Positions 7,878 through 16,227 of a DNA stretch of 64,000 bases are shown in pieces. The position numbers were made by a program, and so were the translations under genes. Source of the DNA: Arcobacter iocasae. GTDB taxonomy: Bacteria > Campylobacterota > Campylobacteria > Campylobacterales > Arcobacteraceae. The notes below the pieces were generated by a model. It did not search any database. It worked only from the letters and a program-made list of their open reading frames with translations, and was not told where the DNA came from. The stretch spans positions 1,178,001-1,242,000 of the forward strand of contig NZ_CP090177.1 in NCBI RefSeq assembly GCF_042214795.1. The letters run 5' to 3'. How positions within the stretch are numbered: the stretch's first letter is position 1; every line of letters begins with the position of its first letter.

Positions 7878-8589
7878 ATATAACGCCTGTTGATTTTTCA
7901 CACAATTTTATAAGTTCTTCTTGAGCTTTAATATCATTAGCTTTTGAAGAGTATAAAGTCTCTTGAAGATGATAGAAATATTTCCCACTCATCTTTGCAT
8001 CACTATTTGTTGCTAACCATACTTGAGTAGCACTTCCATCTTCTAAACTATCTGGTGCATTATAATTACTCATTTTTGTTCTTACCCATCCTGGATCAAC
8101 CACATTGACATAGACATCTTTCCATTTTCGAGCAAAGAATAAACTCAACATCAAAATATAAAGTTTAGATGTTGAGTAATCAACTCCTATTTCTAAACTC
8201 AAATTTAAAATATTTATTTTACCTTGTGGATGCATATTTGAACCAATATAAATGAGCCTTTGAGGTCTATTTATAAGAACTGTAAGCATGTAAGGCGCTA
8301 AAACATTTACTTTAAAGATGGATTCATTAGAAGTATGAAACAGCCCAGCATTATGAATAATAGTGTCAAGATTGCCTAAATTATTGACCTCTTTGGCTAA
8401 TGATTTAATTTCTTCAAAATCACTTAAATCTCCCACAATAACCTTAACTTTTCCCATTTCTTTATATATATGTTTTGCGCGAGTAATGTCTTTGGCATGA
8501 AATATCACTTCGTGCCCCTGTTTTATAAGCATTTTTGCTACATAAAGTCCAATTCCATCACTGGAACCTGTTATAAATATTTTTTTCAT
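7873..8589 (-). CDS. Short-chain dehydrogenase/reductase (SDR family)
   Basis: A 238-residue classical SDR oxidoreductase, cytosolic. The cofactor-binding motif TGSSDGIG is at residues 8-15, the structural NAG motif is in IIHNAGLF, and the catalytic YSTSK lies in the expected position after a serine-containing strand (YIGSN). The PGWVRT segment after the active site is also typical. It is the last gene of the minus-strand molybdoenzyme operon, 8 bp after the MocA-like gene. It may reduce a carbonyl product of the locus, but the substrate cannot be inferred. Confidence 0.9.
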   Translation of the reverse strand: MKKIFITGSSDGIGLYVAKMLIKQGHEVIFHAKDITRAKHIYKEMGKVKVIVGDLSDFEEIKSLAKEVNNLGNLDTIIHNAGLFHTSNESIFKVNVLAPYMLTVLINRPQRLIYIGSNMHPQGKINILNLSLEIGVDYSTSKLYILMLSLFFARKWKDVYVNVVDPGWVRTKMSNYNAPDSLEDGSATQVWLATNSDAKMSGKYFYHLQETLYSSKANDIKAQEELIKLCEKSTGVIF

Positions 8590-8597
8590 AAGCTCTC

Positions 8598-9182
8598 TTA
8601 TTGGGTTATTCCACTTTTCATATCTTCAACGGTATCAATATCAATAGAATACTTTTTTTCTAAACTTATACTAATGCATTTTTCATTCTTTAAAATTGAT
8701 TTTGCTCCATAATCTTCTTTTAATTTGAGTAATCTTTCATAGTATATTTTTGGGAAAATAGCTGGGACTGTAGAGCTTTTTGAATTTTCATATTGTGTTG
8801 CTATTATAGTTTTATTATTTATAGCATTTTTTAATGATTGTAAATGTTCAATTGGAACAAATGGTTGGTCACAAAGTATTATCAAACTATTTTTATAGTT
8901 TTGTGTGTGTTCAATTCCAAAAGAGATAGAACTTCCTATACCTTTTTCATAATCTTTATTAAATAATATATTAATATTAAAATTTTCTAACTCTTTTTTA
9001 CAAGCCTCTTTTTCATATCCAAGTATCATAAAAACATCAGAAGACAGAGCTAAAGCTTTTTTGACTGTAATTTTTAAAAAAGTTTCTTCTCTATATTTTA
9101 ATAACTGTTTTGTAATATTTCCTAATCTTGAAGATGTTCCAGCAGCTAAGATAATAATGGCTAAATCTTTAGATTTTTCCAT
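8598..9182 (-). CDS. Molybdenum cofactor nucleotidyltransferase, MocA/MobA-like
   Basis: MobA-like NTP transferases of this type cytidylylate molybdopterin to the dinucleotide cofactor used by xanthine-oxidase-family enzymes. Seen here: the nucleotide-binding IILAAGTSSRLG with a following KQLL, the metal-binding LCDQPFV, and a closing DIDTVEDM. The start ATG 9182 is chosen because the glycosyl-nucleotide motif then begins at residue 9; it overlaps the end of xdhC by 14 bp, implying translational coupling. A longer frame runs back into xdhC but has no family similarity. The gene lies downstream of the enzyme subunits it should serve. Confidence 0.85.
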   Translation of the reverse strand: MEKSKDLAIIILAAGTSSRLGNITKQLLKYREETFLKITVKKALALSSDVFMILGYEKEACKKELENFNINILFNKDYEKGIGSSISFGIEHTQNYKNSLIILCDQPFVPIEHLQSLKNAINNKTIIATQYENSKSSTVPAIFPKIYYERLLKLKEDYGAKSILKNEKCISISLEKKYSIDIDTVEDMKSGITQ

Positions 9183-9951
9183 TTTTTCTAGCCTCAATTT
9201 GTGAGCATATTGATAAAGCAATAGATTGATGAGTGTTCCCACCAATCTCCAAACCAATAGGAGCAAAAAATCGTTTGTCATTTTCTAAAGCAAACTCTTT
9301 TTTTATTCTTTGCATATTCTTTTTATTTCCCATCATTCCTATATAATTCATATTTGAATTAAGTAATGCTTTTAAATACATATCATCCGTTTTTGGATTA
9401 TGACTTAAAATAACTGAAGCATTATATGAACTTAAATCCATATCTAAAATATTTTCTATACTTTCAAGTTCCAATAAGGTATCAGCTTCTTTTACAAACT
9501 CTTTATGAATCTTTATATCTATGACTGTTGTTTCCCAACCCATTAAATTTGCCATAAGAATCAAGGAAGTAACATGAGCTCCGGAGCCAAAAATCAAAAG
9601 AGAATAAGTTTTTTTTATATATTCATTAATTTTGTCATAATTTTTTTCATAAAAAAATGGTTCTATTTTATATTTTGAAGTTCCATGACCTGAGGATTCA
9701 TCTTGTGGGATTGATTCAAAAGTAAATATTTGACCAGTTTTTAAAGCTTCTTTTGAAGATTCTATTATTTTATTTTGTAAAAACTTACTTCCTAAAACAC
9801 CTGCAAATTCATCATTTGAATTTACAAGCATTTTATTTCCAACTTTGGCATAAGTAGAACCCTGTGTTTCAATAACGCTGGTTACTACAACATCAAGTTT
9901 TTTATCTTTACAATATTGAATAAACTTTAAATGTTCTTTATCATCAAACAT
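9169..9951 (-). CDS. xdhC: XdhC family molybdenum cofactor insertion protein
   Basis: XdhC proteins bind the molybdenum cofactor, promote its sulfuration and deliver it to xanthine-dehydrogenase-family apoenzymes. The 260-residue product has the N-terminal XdhC/CoxI segment (VTSVIETQGSTYAKVGNKML) and a C-terminal Rossmann domain (LLIFGSGAHVTSL, IGMMGNKKN, APIGLEIGGNTHQSIALSI). The ATG at 9951 lies 5 bp after the large-subunit stop, behind GGGAT. Odd: the cysteine-containing CGG motif common in XdhC is replaced by GHGTSKYKIEP, with no cysteine there. Cofactor binding may therefore differ. Confidence 0.88.
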   Translation of the reverse strand: MFDDKEHLKFIQYCKDKKLDVVVTSVIETQGSTYAKVGNKMLVNSNDEFAGVLGSKFLQNKIIESSKEALKTGQIFTFESIPQDESSGHGTSKYKIEPFFYEKNYDKINEYIKKTYSLLIFGSGAHVTSLILMANLMGWETTVIDIKIHKEFVKEADTLLELESIENILDMDLSSYNASVILSHNPKTDDMYLKALLNSNMNYIGMMGNKKNMQRIKKEFALENDKRFFAPIGLEIGGNTHQSIALSICSQIEARKNGKI

Positions 9952-9955
9952 GAAC

Positions 9956-12094
9956 TTATCCCAATTTAATTGGAAAACTTGTGTATCTTTTTCCCGTTGC
10001 ATCTGCTATTGCATTTATAACTGCTGCAAACATTGGAGGAACTCCAACTTCACCGATACCACCAATTTTTTCTCCAGAATTTATAATCTCAACTTTTATT
10101 GAATCAGGTGCATCTTTTATTCTATTTACTTCATAATCATAGAAATTGTTTTGGTCAACTGCTCCATTTGTTAATGTGATTTGTGCATATTTTGCATATC
10201 CAATTGTAAAGTTAACAGCACTTTCAATTTGATTTTCAATTCCTAGTGGATTCATTGCATATCCACAATCAACTGCACTCCATACATTTTGTATTCTAAA
10301 ATCATTATTTTCAACTTTTATTTTTATTACATAAGCAACAATACTTCCAAAAGATTCTGCAATTGCAACTCCATAACCACTATTTTTTTCGCGTTTTTCC
10401 CAATCTGACTGCTTCGCAACATTTTCTAAGAGTTTTATATATCTTGGATTTCTTAAATTTTTAATTCTAAAATCAAGTGGATCCATATTTAAAGCATTGG
10501 CTGCTTGGTCAATGATATTTTCTACTACTGGTGCTGAAACAGTATGTCCAACTGAACGCAACCATAAAACAGTTACAGGTAAATCTGGACAAAATGATTT
10601 TAAATCATGACTTGATATTTTATATGGATGATCTTCCAAACCTTCTCTTTGCGTTCCATCAATACCATTTTTAAACATAAATTGTTCAAAAGGTGTACCT
10701 TTTGTTAAAGATTGATTTATAAGATTTGCTTTAAAACCTGTAATATTTCCATCTTTATCAAGAGATAATTTTGCATTAGCATAACTTAGTGGTCTATAAT
10801 ATCCCATTTTTATATCATCTTCTCTTGTCCATAAAGTCATTATTGCATAAGGTTCATTTTTTGATACATAAGCGGCATCTTTAATAAAATCAGCAGTTGG
10901 ATTTGCTCTTCTTCCAAAGCTACCTCCTAAATAGTTCGTATAGTATTCAACATTTTCTTTTTTTACTTCTAAAATTTCTGCACATACATCTCTATAGATA
11001 GTTTGCATTTGACCACCAACTGACATATAAGCAGAATCTTTTTTATGATGTACTGTACAATTAATTGGTTCCATAGCTGCATGGGCTAAATATGGGAAAA
11101 TATACTCTGCTTCTACAATTTTATGAGCATTTTTAAAAGATTCATCAATATTCCCATCTTTTCTCATAGTATTATTTTCTTTTGTTAGATAATCTTTATA
11201 CTCTTTGTCCAAATCAGATGAACTTACATTTGCAAACTCTCCATTATCCCAAACTACTGTTATTTGCTCCATAGCATTTTTTGCTTGCCACCAATGTGAT
11301 GCAATTACAGCAATTTTTTCATTTGGAAGTTGTTTTATTTTTAAAACTCCTGGCATATTTTTAGCTTTAGAGTCATCATAACTTTTTATTTTAGCTCCAA
11401 AAACTCTTGGTTGAACAAGTGATGCATATTTCATATCTTCAACTCTTACATCAATTCCAAAAATACCTTTTCCAGTAATTTTTTCTTCAACTTCAATAGG
11501 ATGTCTTTTTAATGATTTACCCATAAGTCTATATTCTTTTGGCTCTTTTATTTTTACATCAGTTGGTAATTGCATTTTTTTAATATCATCTACTAAATTA
11601 CCATATGAAAGTTTCTCTTTTGTTCTTTTATTTATCACATAAGAGTCTTTTGTCTCTATATCAAATAATCTTACTTGCCATTTTTTAGCTGCTGCTTGTT
11701 TTAACATTAATCTAAGAGTAGCTCCCACTTCTCGAACTCTTTGTTGTTGAGTCTTAATACTCATTGAACCACCAGTAATCATCATAGGCATTCCTGGAAT
11801 ATTAAATACATCTTTAACAGGGGCTGGTTCAAAAATTATTTCATCCCATTTTGCATCTAATTCATCTGCAATACATTGTGAAATTCCAGTATATATACCT
11901 TGTCCCATTTCAACTTGACCTAAGAAAAAAGTGATGGTATTATCTTGAGCGATTGTAATAAAAGCATTTGGTTCTAATACATTACTTTTTTCAATAGCTG
12001 CAGCTTTACCTTTTATAGGTAAATTAAATCCAATAATAAATGCGGATGTTAAGAGTGTACTATTTTTTATAAATTCTCTTCTTTCTAATTTCAT
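9956..12094 (-). CDS. Xanthine dehydrogenase family molybdopterin-binding subunit (IorB/aldehyde oxidoreductase type), Tat-exported
   Basis: Large catalytic subunit of a molybdenum hydroxylase that oxidises aldehydes or N-heterocycles. The 712-residue protein starts with a twin-arginine signal (ERREFIKNS), so it works in the periplasm. The body follows the isoquinoline 1-oxidoreductase beta pattern: GQVEMGQGIYTGISQ, the cofactor-contact segment YLGGSFGRR, the central WLRSVGHT, and the catalytic base E682 in GGIGEVGVPP. The 2Fe-2S subunit encoded 3 bp upstream has no signal and would be exported piggy-back on this subunit. No FAD subunit or cytochrome is encoded beside it, so the electron acceptor is unknown. 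Substrate unproven; aldehydes fit the locus. Confidence 0.9.
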   Translation of the reverse strand: MKLERREFIKNSTLLTSAFIIGFNLPIKGKAAAIEKSNVLEPNAFITIAQDNTITFFLGQVEMGQGIYTGISQCIADELDAKWDEIIFEPAPVKDVFNIPGMPMMITGGSMSIKTQQQRVREVGATLRLMLKQAAAKKWQVRLFDIETKDSYVINKRTKEKLSYGNLVDDIKKMQLPTDVKIKEPKEYRLMGKSLKRHPIEVEEKITGKGIFGIDVRVEDMKYASLVQPRVFGAKIKSYDDSKAKNMPGVLKIKQLPNEKIAVIASHWWQAKNAMEQITVVWDNGEFANVSSSDLDKEYKDYLTKENNTMRKDGNIDESFKNAHKIVEAEYIFPYLAHAAMEPINCTVHHKKDSAYMSVGGQMQTIYRDVCAEILEVKKENVEYYTNYLGGSFGRRANPTADFIKDAAYVSKNEPYAIMTLWTREDDIKMGYYRPLSYANAKLSLDKDGNITGFKANLINQSLTKGTPFEQFMFKNGIDGTQREGLEDHPYKISSHDLKSFCPDLPVTVLWLRSVGHTVSAPVVENIIDQAANALNMDPLDFRIKNLRNPRYIKLLENVAKQSDWEKREKNSGYGVAIAESFGSIVAYVIKIKVENNDFRIQNVWSAVDCGYAMNPLGIENQIESAVNFTIGYAKYAQITLTNGAVDQNNFYDYEVNRIKDAPDSIKVEIINSGEKIGGIGEVGVPPMFAAVINAIADATGKRYTSFPIKLG

Positions 12095-12097
12095 CTT

Positions 12098-12550
12098 TTA
12101 TCCTTTCGCTACAGTCGAAACTGCTTTTAAAATTTTGTTATATGTCCCACATCTACAAATATTTCCATTCATTACTTCTTTTATTTGATCACTAGATGGA
12201 TTCTTATTTGATTTTAAAAGAGCACTTGCATTCATAATTTGACCTGGTTGACAATATCCACATTGAGCTACATCATGTTCCTTCCAAACTATTCGTAAAG
12301 CTTTTAGCTCTTTATCTTCTTTATTTTCAATTGTAGTTATCTTTTTCCCTATAGCTTCACTAAGAGGAGTTGAACAACTTCTAATTGCTTTATCATCTAA
12401 AAGTACTGTACATGCTCCACATTGAGCAACTCCACAGCCAAATTTTGTTCCTGTCATATTTAGATAATCTCTTAATACCCATAATATTGGTGTATCTTGT
12501 GGAATATCTTTTAATTCATATTTTTTATCATTTATAATTACATATTTCAT
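12098..12550 (-). CDS. 2Fe-2S subunit of the molybdenum hydroxylase (IorA-like)
   Basis: Small electron-transfer subunit carrying two 2Fe-2S clusters. The plant-ferredoxin cluster uses C39, C44, C47 and C59 (FGCGVAQCGACTV, RSC), and the second uses C97, C100, C132 and C134 (QCGYCQPGQIM, CRCGTY). At 150 residues it has the normal length. It has no signal peptide, so export probably depends on the Tat-tagged large subunit. It is the first gene of the minus-strand operon (small subunit, large subunit, xdhC, mocA-like, SDR). AGGAG precedes the ATG, and a TATAAT promoter with the AraC-type motif stands upstream. Confidence 0.93.
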   Translation of the reverse strand: MKYVIINDKKYELKDIPQDTPILWVLRDYLNMTGTKFGCGVAQCGACTVLLDDKAIRSCSTPLSEAIGKKITTIENKEDKELKALRIVWKEHDVAQCGYCQPGQIMNASALLKSNKNPSSDQIKEVMNGNICRCGTYNKILKAVSTVAKG

Positions 12551-12585
12551 TTCTTCTCCTAATAATATAAAATCTTATCTATTTT

Positions 12586-12648
12586 ATTATAGATAAATAT
12601 GAAAATTTTCAATAGAATAATTATCTAAAATAATTGCCTATTCCTCTA
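12586..12648 (-). promoter_or_regulatory. Promoter of the molybdoenzyme operon with putative AraC box (copy 3)
   Basis: On the minus strand the 25-bp motif occupies 12648-12624 and contains AGGAATAGGCAA, a 12-base identity with the copy before the AraC gene. TATAAT follows at 12591-12586 after exactly 32 bases. A palindrome (TTATCTAT at 12575-12582, ATAGATAA at 12589-12596) overlaps the -10 region. The start codon of the 2Fe-2S subunit is 35 bp further on. Confidence 0.6.
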
Positions 12649-12729
12649 AATATATATTTCTTAATGAAGAATTCTTATATGTGGAAAATAAAAAGTTGAT
12701 TTCCAACCAAATTTTTAGTAACTAAAATA

Positions 12730-12822
12730 TTACCAACCTCCACCTAATGCTCTATATGAAGATACTACAGATTGAAGAGAGAGACCAGTTATTTTAACTA
12801 CACTTGCTTTTATTTCTTTAAC
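12730..12822 (-). pseudogene. 3' remnant of an outer-membrane efflux lipoprotein gene (NodT/OprM type)
   Basis: Thirty codons on the minus strand end in SSYRALGGGW and a stop. The ALGGGW terminus is the hallmark of NodT/OprM-type outer-membrane factors of RND pumps. The reading frame is closed by a stop at its upstream side and has no start, so only the tail survives. It lies back to back with the tail of an RND transporter on the other strand. Confidence 0.7.
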
Positions 12823-12829
12823 TTATTGA

Positions 12830-12940
12830 GTATTTTGGGGTTTTATGGCATACACACTTATTGGTGGAACAGCACTGATTTTACTATTTTTACCAGCACT
12901 TTATGTAGCTTGGTTTAAAATAAGACCAATTCAAAAGTAG
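12830..12940 (+). pseudogene. 3' remnant of an RND efflux transporter gene
   Basis: Thirty-six codons on the plus strand encode FWGFMAYTLIGGTA, then LFLPALYVAWFKI, and end at TAG 12938-12940. This is the last transmembrane helix of an AcrB-type pump. There is no start codon. The frame begins just 8 bp from the truncated side of the efflux lipoprotein remnant, so both gene bodies were lost at one junction. Downstream, an imperfect hairpin (AAGGTTGTT with AACAACCTT, about 12952-12987) may be its old terminator. The rest of 12941-13101 shows nothing else recognisable. Confidence 0.7.
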
Positions 12941-13101
12941 TTGTTTATTTTAAAGGTTGTTTTACTCTTTTGTAGAACAACCTTAAAAGAAAAATATATG
13001 AACTAAGCTAAATTACTATTATCAATATTTAATATATCATTATCAATTTTTATTGAATATGACATACAAGGTAAGATACAAAAGTAAATGACTATTTTTA
13101 A

Positions 13102-13131
13102 AAACTAAAAGCTTAAAAAGGCTTTTAGTTT
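13102..13131 (-). terminator. Rho-independent terminator of the nickel/peptide ABC operon
   Basis: An 11-bp perfect stem (AAACTAAAAGC with GCTTTTAGTTT) is followed on the minus strand by a T-run. The stem includes the stop codon of the ATPase gene. Confidence 0.8.
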
Positions 13132-14510
13132 ATATACAAGATTTTATTTGATATTTTCTCTGCCAATACTCTATCATGGGTAACTAATAATAGAGATAAT
13201 TTATCTTCTTTTACAATGTCAAGAAGTAAATATATTATTTCTTGCTGGCTAATTGGATCAAGTCTTGATGTTACTTCATCTGCAAATATAAAAATAGGTT
13301 TTAGTAATAGTACTCTTATTATTGCTATTCTTTGAAGCTCTCCTCCTGAAATCTCATCAGGTTTTCTATCTAATAGTTCTTTTTTTAAATTTACTTTTTC
13401 TAATAATTTATAAACTTCATTCATATTTATATTGTGAACTTTGATTAAATCTTCAAAACTATTTTTTAGTATTTGGTTTGGTAAAAATGCACTTGGTGGT
13501 TGTTGATAGATTTTTTGATAATGTATATTTTTTGATGATAATGGTTTGTTAATTTTTCCATTATCAGGTTCTCTAAGACCAAGTACAATATCACCTAAAG
13601 TGCTTTTCCCACTTCCACTATTTCCAACTATTGCTGTGATTTCTCCTCTTTTTAATTTAAAATTTAAATCTGAAAATAGCTTTTTATCATTGTATGTTTT
13701 ACTTAAATTTTTTGCTTCAATTACAACTTCATCTATAACTTCACTTTTTTCAACTTCCCATTTTGATGTTTCACTTGATAATAACTTTTTTGTATAAGGG
13801 TGTTTTGGATTTGAAAATAATAATTCGCTTTTATTGTATTCTATAAGTTTACCATTTTGTATTATTCCTAAATTACCTTTTAAGTTTTTAGCAATATCTA
13901 TATCATGGGTTATTACAAATACTAACTTTTTATTCTCGATTTCTTTATTTAATCTATTTATTACACTATTACATAAGTGTTTATCAAGCCCTTTTGTAGG
14001 TTCATCGACAAGTAATACATTGCTATTAAAAGCATGTGTAATAGCTATGGTTACTCTTTGTGACATTCCACCTGAGAGTTCAAAAGGGTAGGCATTTTTA
14101 GAATTGTCCAATGAAACTTCTTTTAAATCATGAAGTGCTTTTTGTTTTGAATCTTTTTCATGGTGTATATATTTATGCACTTCACTTACTTGATTGATAA
14201 CATTCATTGTTGGGTCTAAAGCTCTCCATGGTTCCTGAGGTAAATATGCAATCTCTTTTCCCCACAGTTTTTTTCTATTTTTACTTGAAAGTTTGAGTAT
14301 GTCTTGACCATTTAATATAATTTTTCCTGTAACATTAAACTCTTTTGGTAAAGTTCCCATAACTGCATCAATTATCAAAGATTTCCCAGAACCAGATTCT
14401 CCTAATAAAACCAAAGGCTCTTTTTCACATAAAGATAAATTTATATTTTCTACTAAAATTGAATCCTTTAAAGTGATAAATAAATCAATAATTTCTAATT
14501 TTGAGCCCAT
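13125..14510 (-). CDS. Nickel/peptide-type ABC transporter, fused double ATP-binding protein
   Basis: One 461-residue protein contains two complete ABC ATPase domains, normally two separate proteins (DppD/DppF, or NikW/NikV in Campylobacter). The first has Walker A GESGSGKS (37-44), signature LSGGMSQR and Walker B LLVDEPTKGLD. The second has GNSGSGKST, ISGGELQR and FIFADEVTSRLD. The usual oligopeptide_ABC C-terminal cysteine cluster is absent. It powers the permeases encoded immediately upstream; its start overlaps the preceding permease stop by 1 bp. The second domain is compact, so the fusion is close to the minimum size for two nucleotide-binding domains. Confidence 0.9.
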   Translation of the reverse strand: MGSKLEIIDLFITLKDSILVENINLSLCEKEPLVLLGESGSGKSLIIDAVMGTLPKEFNVTGKIILNGQDILKLSSKNRKKLWGKEIAYLPQEPWRALDPTMNVINQVSEVHKYIHHEKDSKQKALHDLKEVSLDNSKNAYPFELSGGMSQRVTIAITHAFNSNVLLVDEPTKGLDKHLCNSVINRLNKEIENKKLVFVITHDIDIAKNLKGNLGIIQNGKLIEYNKSELLFSNPKHPYTKKLLSSETSKWEVEKSEVIDEVVIEAKNLSKTYNDKKLFSDLNFKLKRGEITAIVGNSGSGKSTLGDIVLGLREPDNGKINKPLSSKNIHYQKIYQQPPSAFLPNQILKNSFEDLIKVHNINMNEVYKLLEKVNLKKELLDRKPDEISGGELQRIAIIRVLLLKPIFIFADEVTSRLDPISQQEIIYLLLDIVKEDKLSLLLVTHDRVLAEKISNKILYIN

Positions 14511-15289
14511 TAGAATCTCCTTTTAGAAATCAATTGTAAAGATAAAATCAATAAAAATATAAAAAATGAAGGAAGTAATATTAGTGTTACTTTTTCATCA
14601 AAATATGGCATAAACTCTACAATCATACCACCTAATTCTGCCCTTGGTGGATGTAGACCAATACCCATTGCACTTAATGTTGATATTGCAATAATTGCAG
14701 TACTCATAGCAAAAGTAGCAAGAGTAAATAATATAGGAAATAATTGTGGCAAAATTTGTTTTTTCAAAATATAAAAAGTAGAAAAACCTAATAATTTTGT
14801 TGATTCAATATAAGGCTGTACTAAAATAGTTTTTGTTTTTACCCTAGTTACTCTAAAGAACTCAACCCATAATGATAAAGATAATCCCAAATATAATAAT
14901 AACAAATTACCTGGATCAAAAGCTACTAATAATAAAACTAATAATAAACCAGGAAGTGAAAGAATAATATCAGAAATTAAAATCAAAATCTTTTCTATTA
15001 TTCCCTCTTTATATGCAGCAAATATTCCTAATAATATTCCAGGAATAGCAGCAGTTAACATAGTAATAAAAGCTAATATAAAAGATAATCTAGTCGCATA
15101 CGCAAGTCTTGTTAACATATCTCTTCCATACTGATCTGTTCCTAATAAGTTTGAAGAATTAAAATCTGCTAATGCATTCATGAGATTTTGTTTATTTGGA
15201 TCAATATCTGTAAGAAGTGGAATAAATATAATAAATAAAACTATTAATATGCTATATCCTATAAGTGATGAATTGATTTTATTAAGCAT
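14510..15289 (-). CDS. ABC transporter permease, DppC/NikC type
   Basis: An inner-membrane permease of 259 residues with about six helices. The family features are the N-terminal LLTDIDPNKQN, LLGTDQYGRDMLTRL and the BPD_transp_1 coupling loop around ESTKLLGFSTFYILKKQILPQ. It partners the DppB-type permease encoded 8 bp overlapping upstream to form the channel. The N-terminal segment is short compared with E. coli DppC but contains all helices. Third gene of the substrate-binding, permease, permease, ATPase operon. Confidence 0.9.
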   Translation of the reverse strand: MLNKINSSLIGYSILIVLFIIFIPLLTDIDPNKQNLMNALADFNSSNLLGTDQYGRDMLTRLAYATRLSFILAFITMLTAAIPGILLGIFAAYKEGIIEKILILISDIILSLPGLLLVLLLVAFDPGNLLLLYLGLSLSLWVEFFRVTRVKTKTILVQPYIESTKLLGFSTFYILKKQILPQLFPILFTLATFAMSTAIIAISTLSAMGIGLHPPRAELGGMIVEFMPYFDEKVTLILLPSFFIFLLILSLQLISKRRF

Positions 15290-16223
15290 TCTTAATCCTT
15301 AATCTTGGGTCTAAAGTACTAGTTATCATATCTGTGAAAAAATTTATTAATATAAAAAATAGTCCCATAACTAAAACAGTACCTTGTATCATAGGAATAT
15401 CTCTTGCAATAACTGCATGAACTAAAGCATGACCAATACCTGGAAATGCATAAATTGATTCAACTATTACAACTCCCTCAATTAAATATATTGATTGTAA
15501 TCCCAAATAAGCTATAACAGAAATAGAAGCATTTCTAATTCCATGCCTATTGATTAGTGTTAAATCTGTAAGACCTTTATATTTACCATAAGCATAATAT
15601 GAAGAATTAGAAACTTCTAACATAGATTCTTTTATAAGTCTATTTGAAACAGCCGCTAATCCTAATGCTAAAGTAAGAGAAGGAAGAACTAAATACTTCC
15701 AGTTTTCAAATCCAGCTGGAGGCAATATTCTAAAATATATACTAAATATGTACATTAATAAAAGTCCAAGAATAAAAGGTGGAATGGCTCTAAATAAAAT
15801 AGAAAAGAAAAAGCCTAACTTATCTATAATCCCATTATTTTTTGCACCTGAATAAATACCTAAAGGTATAGCAAAAATAAGGGATAAAAGAAAAGAAAAA
15901 AAGGCTAAATATAAAGAATAACCCATTTGCGTTTGAATCTCATGGATTACTTTTTCTCCACTTATTAGTGAGTACCCTAAATCAAATTTAAAAAGTTGAT
16001 ATAAAGAATCTAAATAGGCTTGAAACATAGACTTATCAAGTCCTAATTCCATTCTCACACTTTGAGCAATTTCAGCTGTTACTCCATCAGGACCATATCT
16101 TCCCGCTGCAATTTTTAAAGCGGGGTCTCCGGGAAGTAGCTGCATCATAATAAATGATATTGTGCTTATAAGTAAAACAAGCATCAAAACTTGTGTAATT
16201 CTTGAAATAATTATTTTCTTCAT
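15282..16223 (-). CDS. ABC transporter permease, DppB/NikB type
   Basis: A 313-residue inner-membrane permease. Diagnostic features are the N-terminal helix followed by LLPGDPA and MRLELGLD-like text (RMELGLDKSMFQAYLD), the GVVIVESIYAFPGIG block and the closing DPRLR. It forms the transmembrane heterodimer with the following permease and overlaps it by 8 bp. It begins 4 bp after the binding-protein gene, so the four transporter genes are one transcript. Confidence 0.92.
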   Translation of the reverse strand: MKKIIISRITQVLMLVLLISTISFIMMQLLPGDPALKIAAGRYGPDGVTAEIAQSVRMELGLDKSMFQAYLDSLYQLFKFDLGYSLISGEKVIHEIQTQMGYSLYLAFFSFLLSLIFAIPLGIYSGAKNNGIIDKLGFFFSILFRAIPPFILGLLLMYIFSIYFRILPPAGFENWKYLVLPSLTLALGLAAVSNRLIKESMLEVSNSSYYAYGKYKGLTDLTLINRHGIRNASISVIAYLGLQSIYLIEGVVIVESIYAFPGIGHALVHAVIARDIPMIQGTVLVMGLFFILINFFTDMITSTLDPRLRIKNA

Positions 16224-16227
16224 ATAA

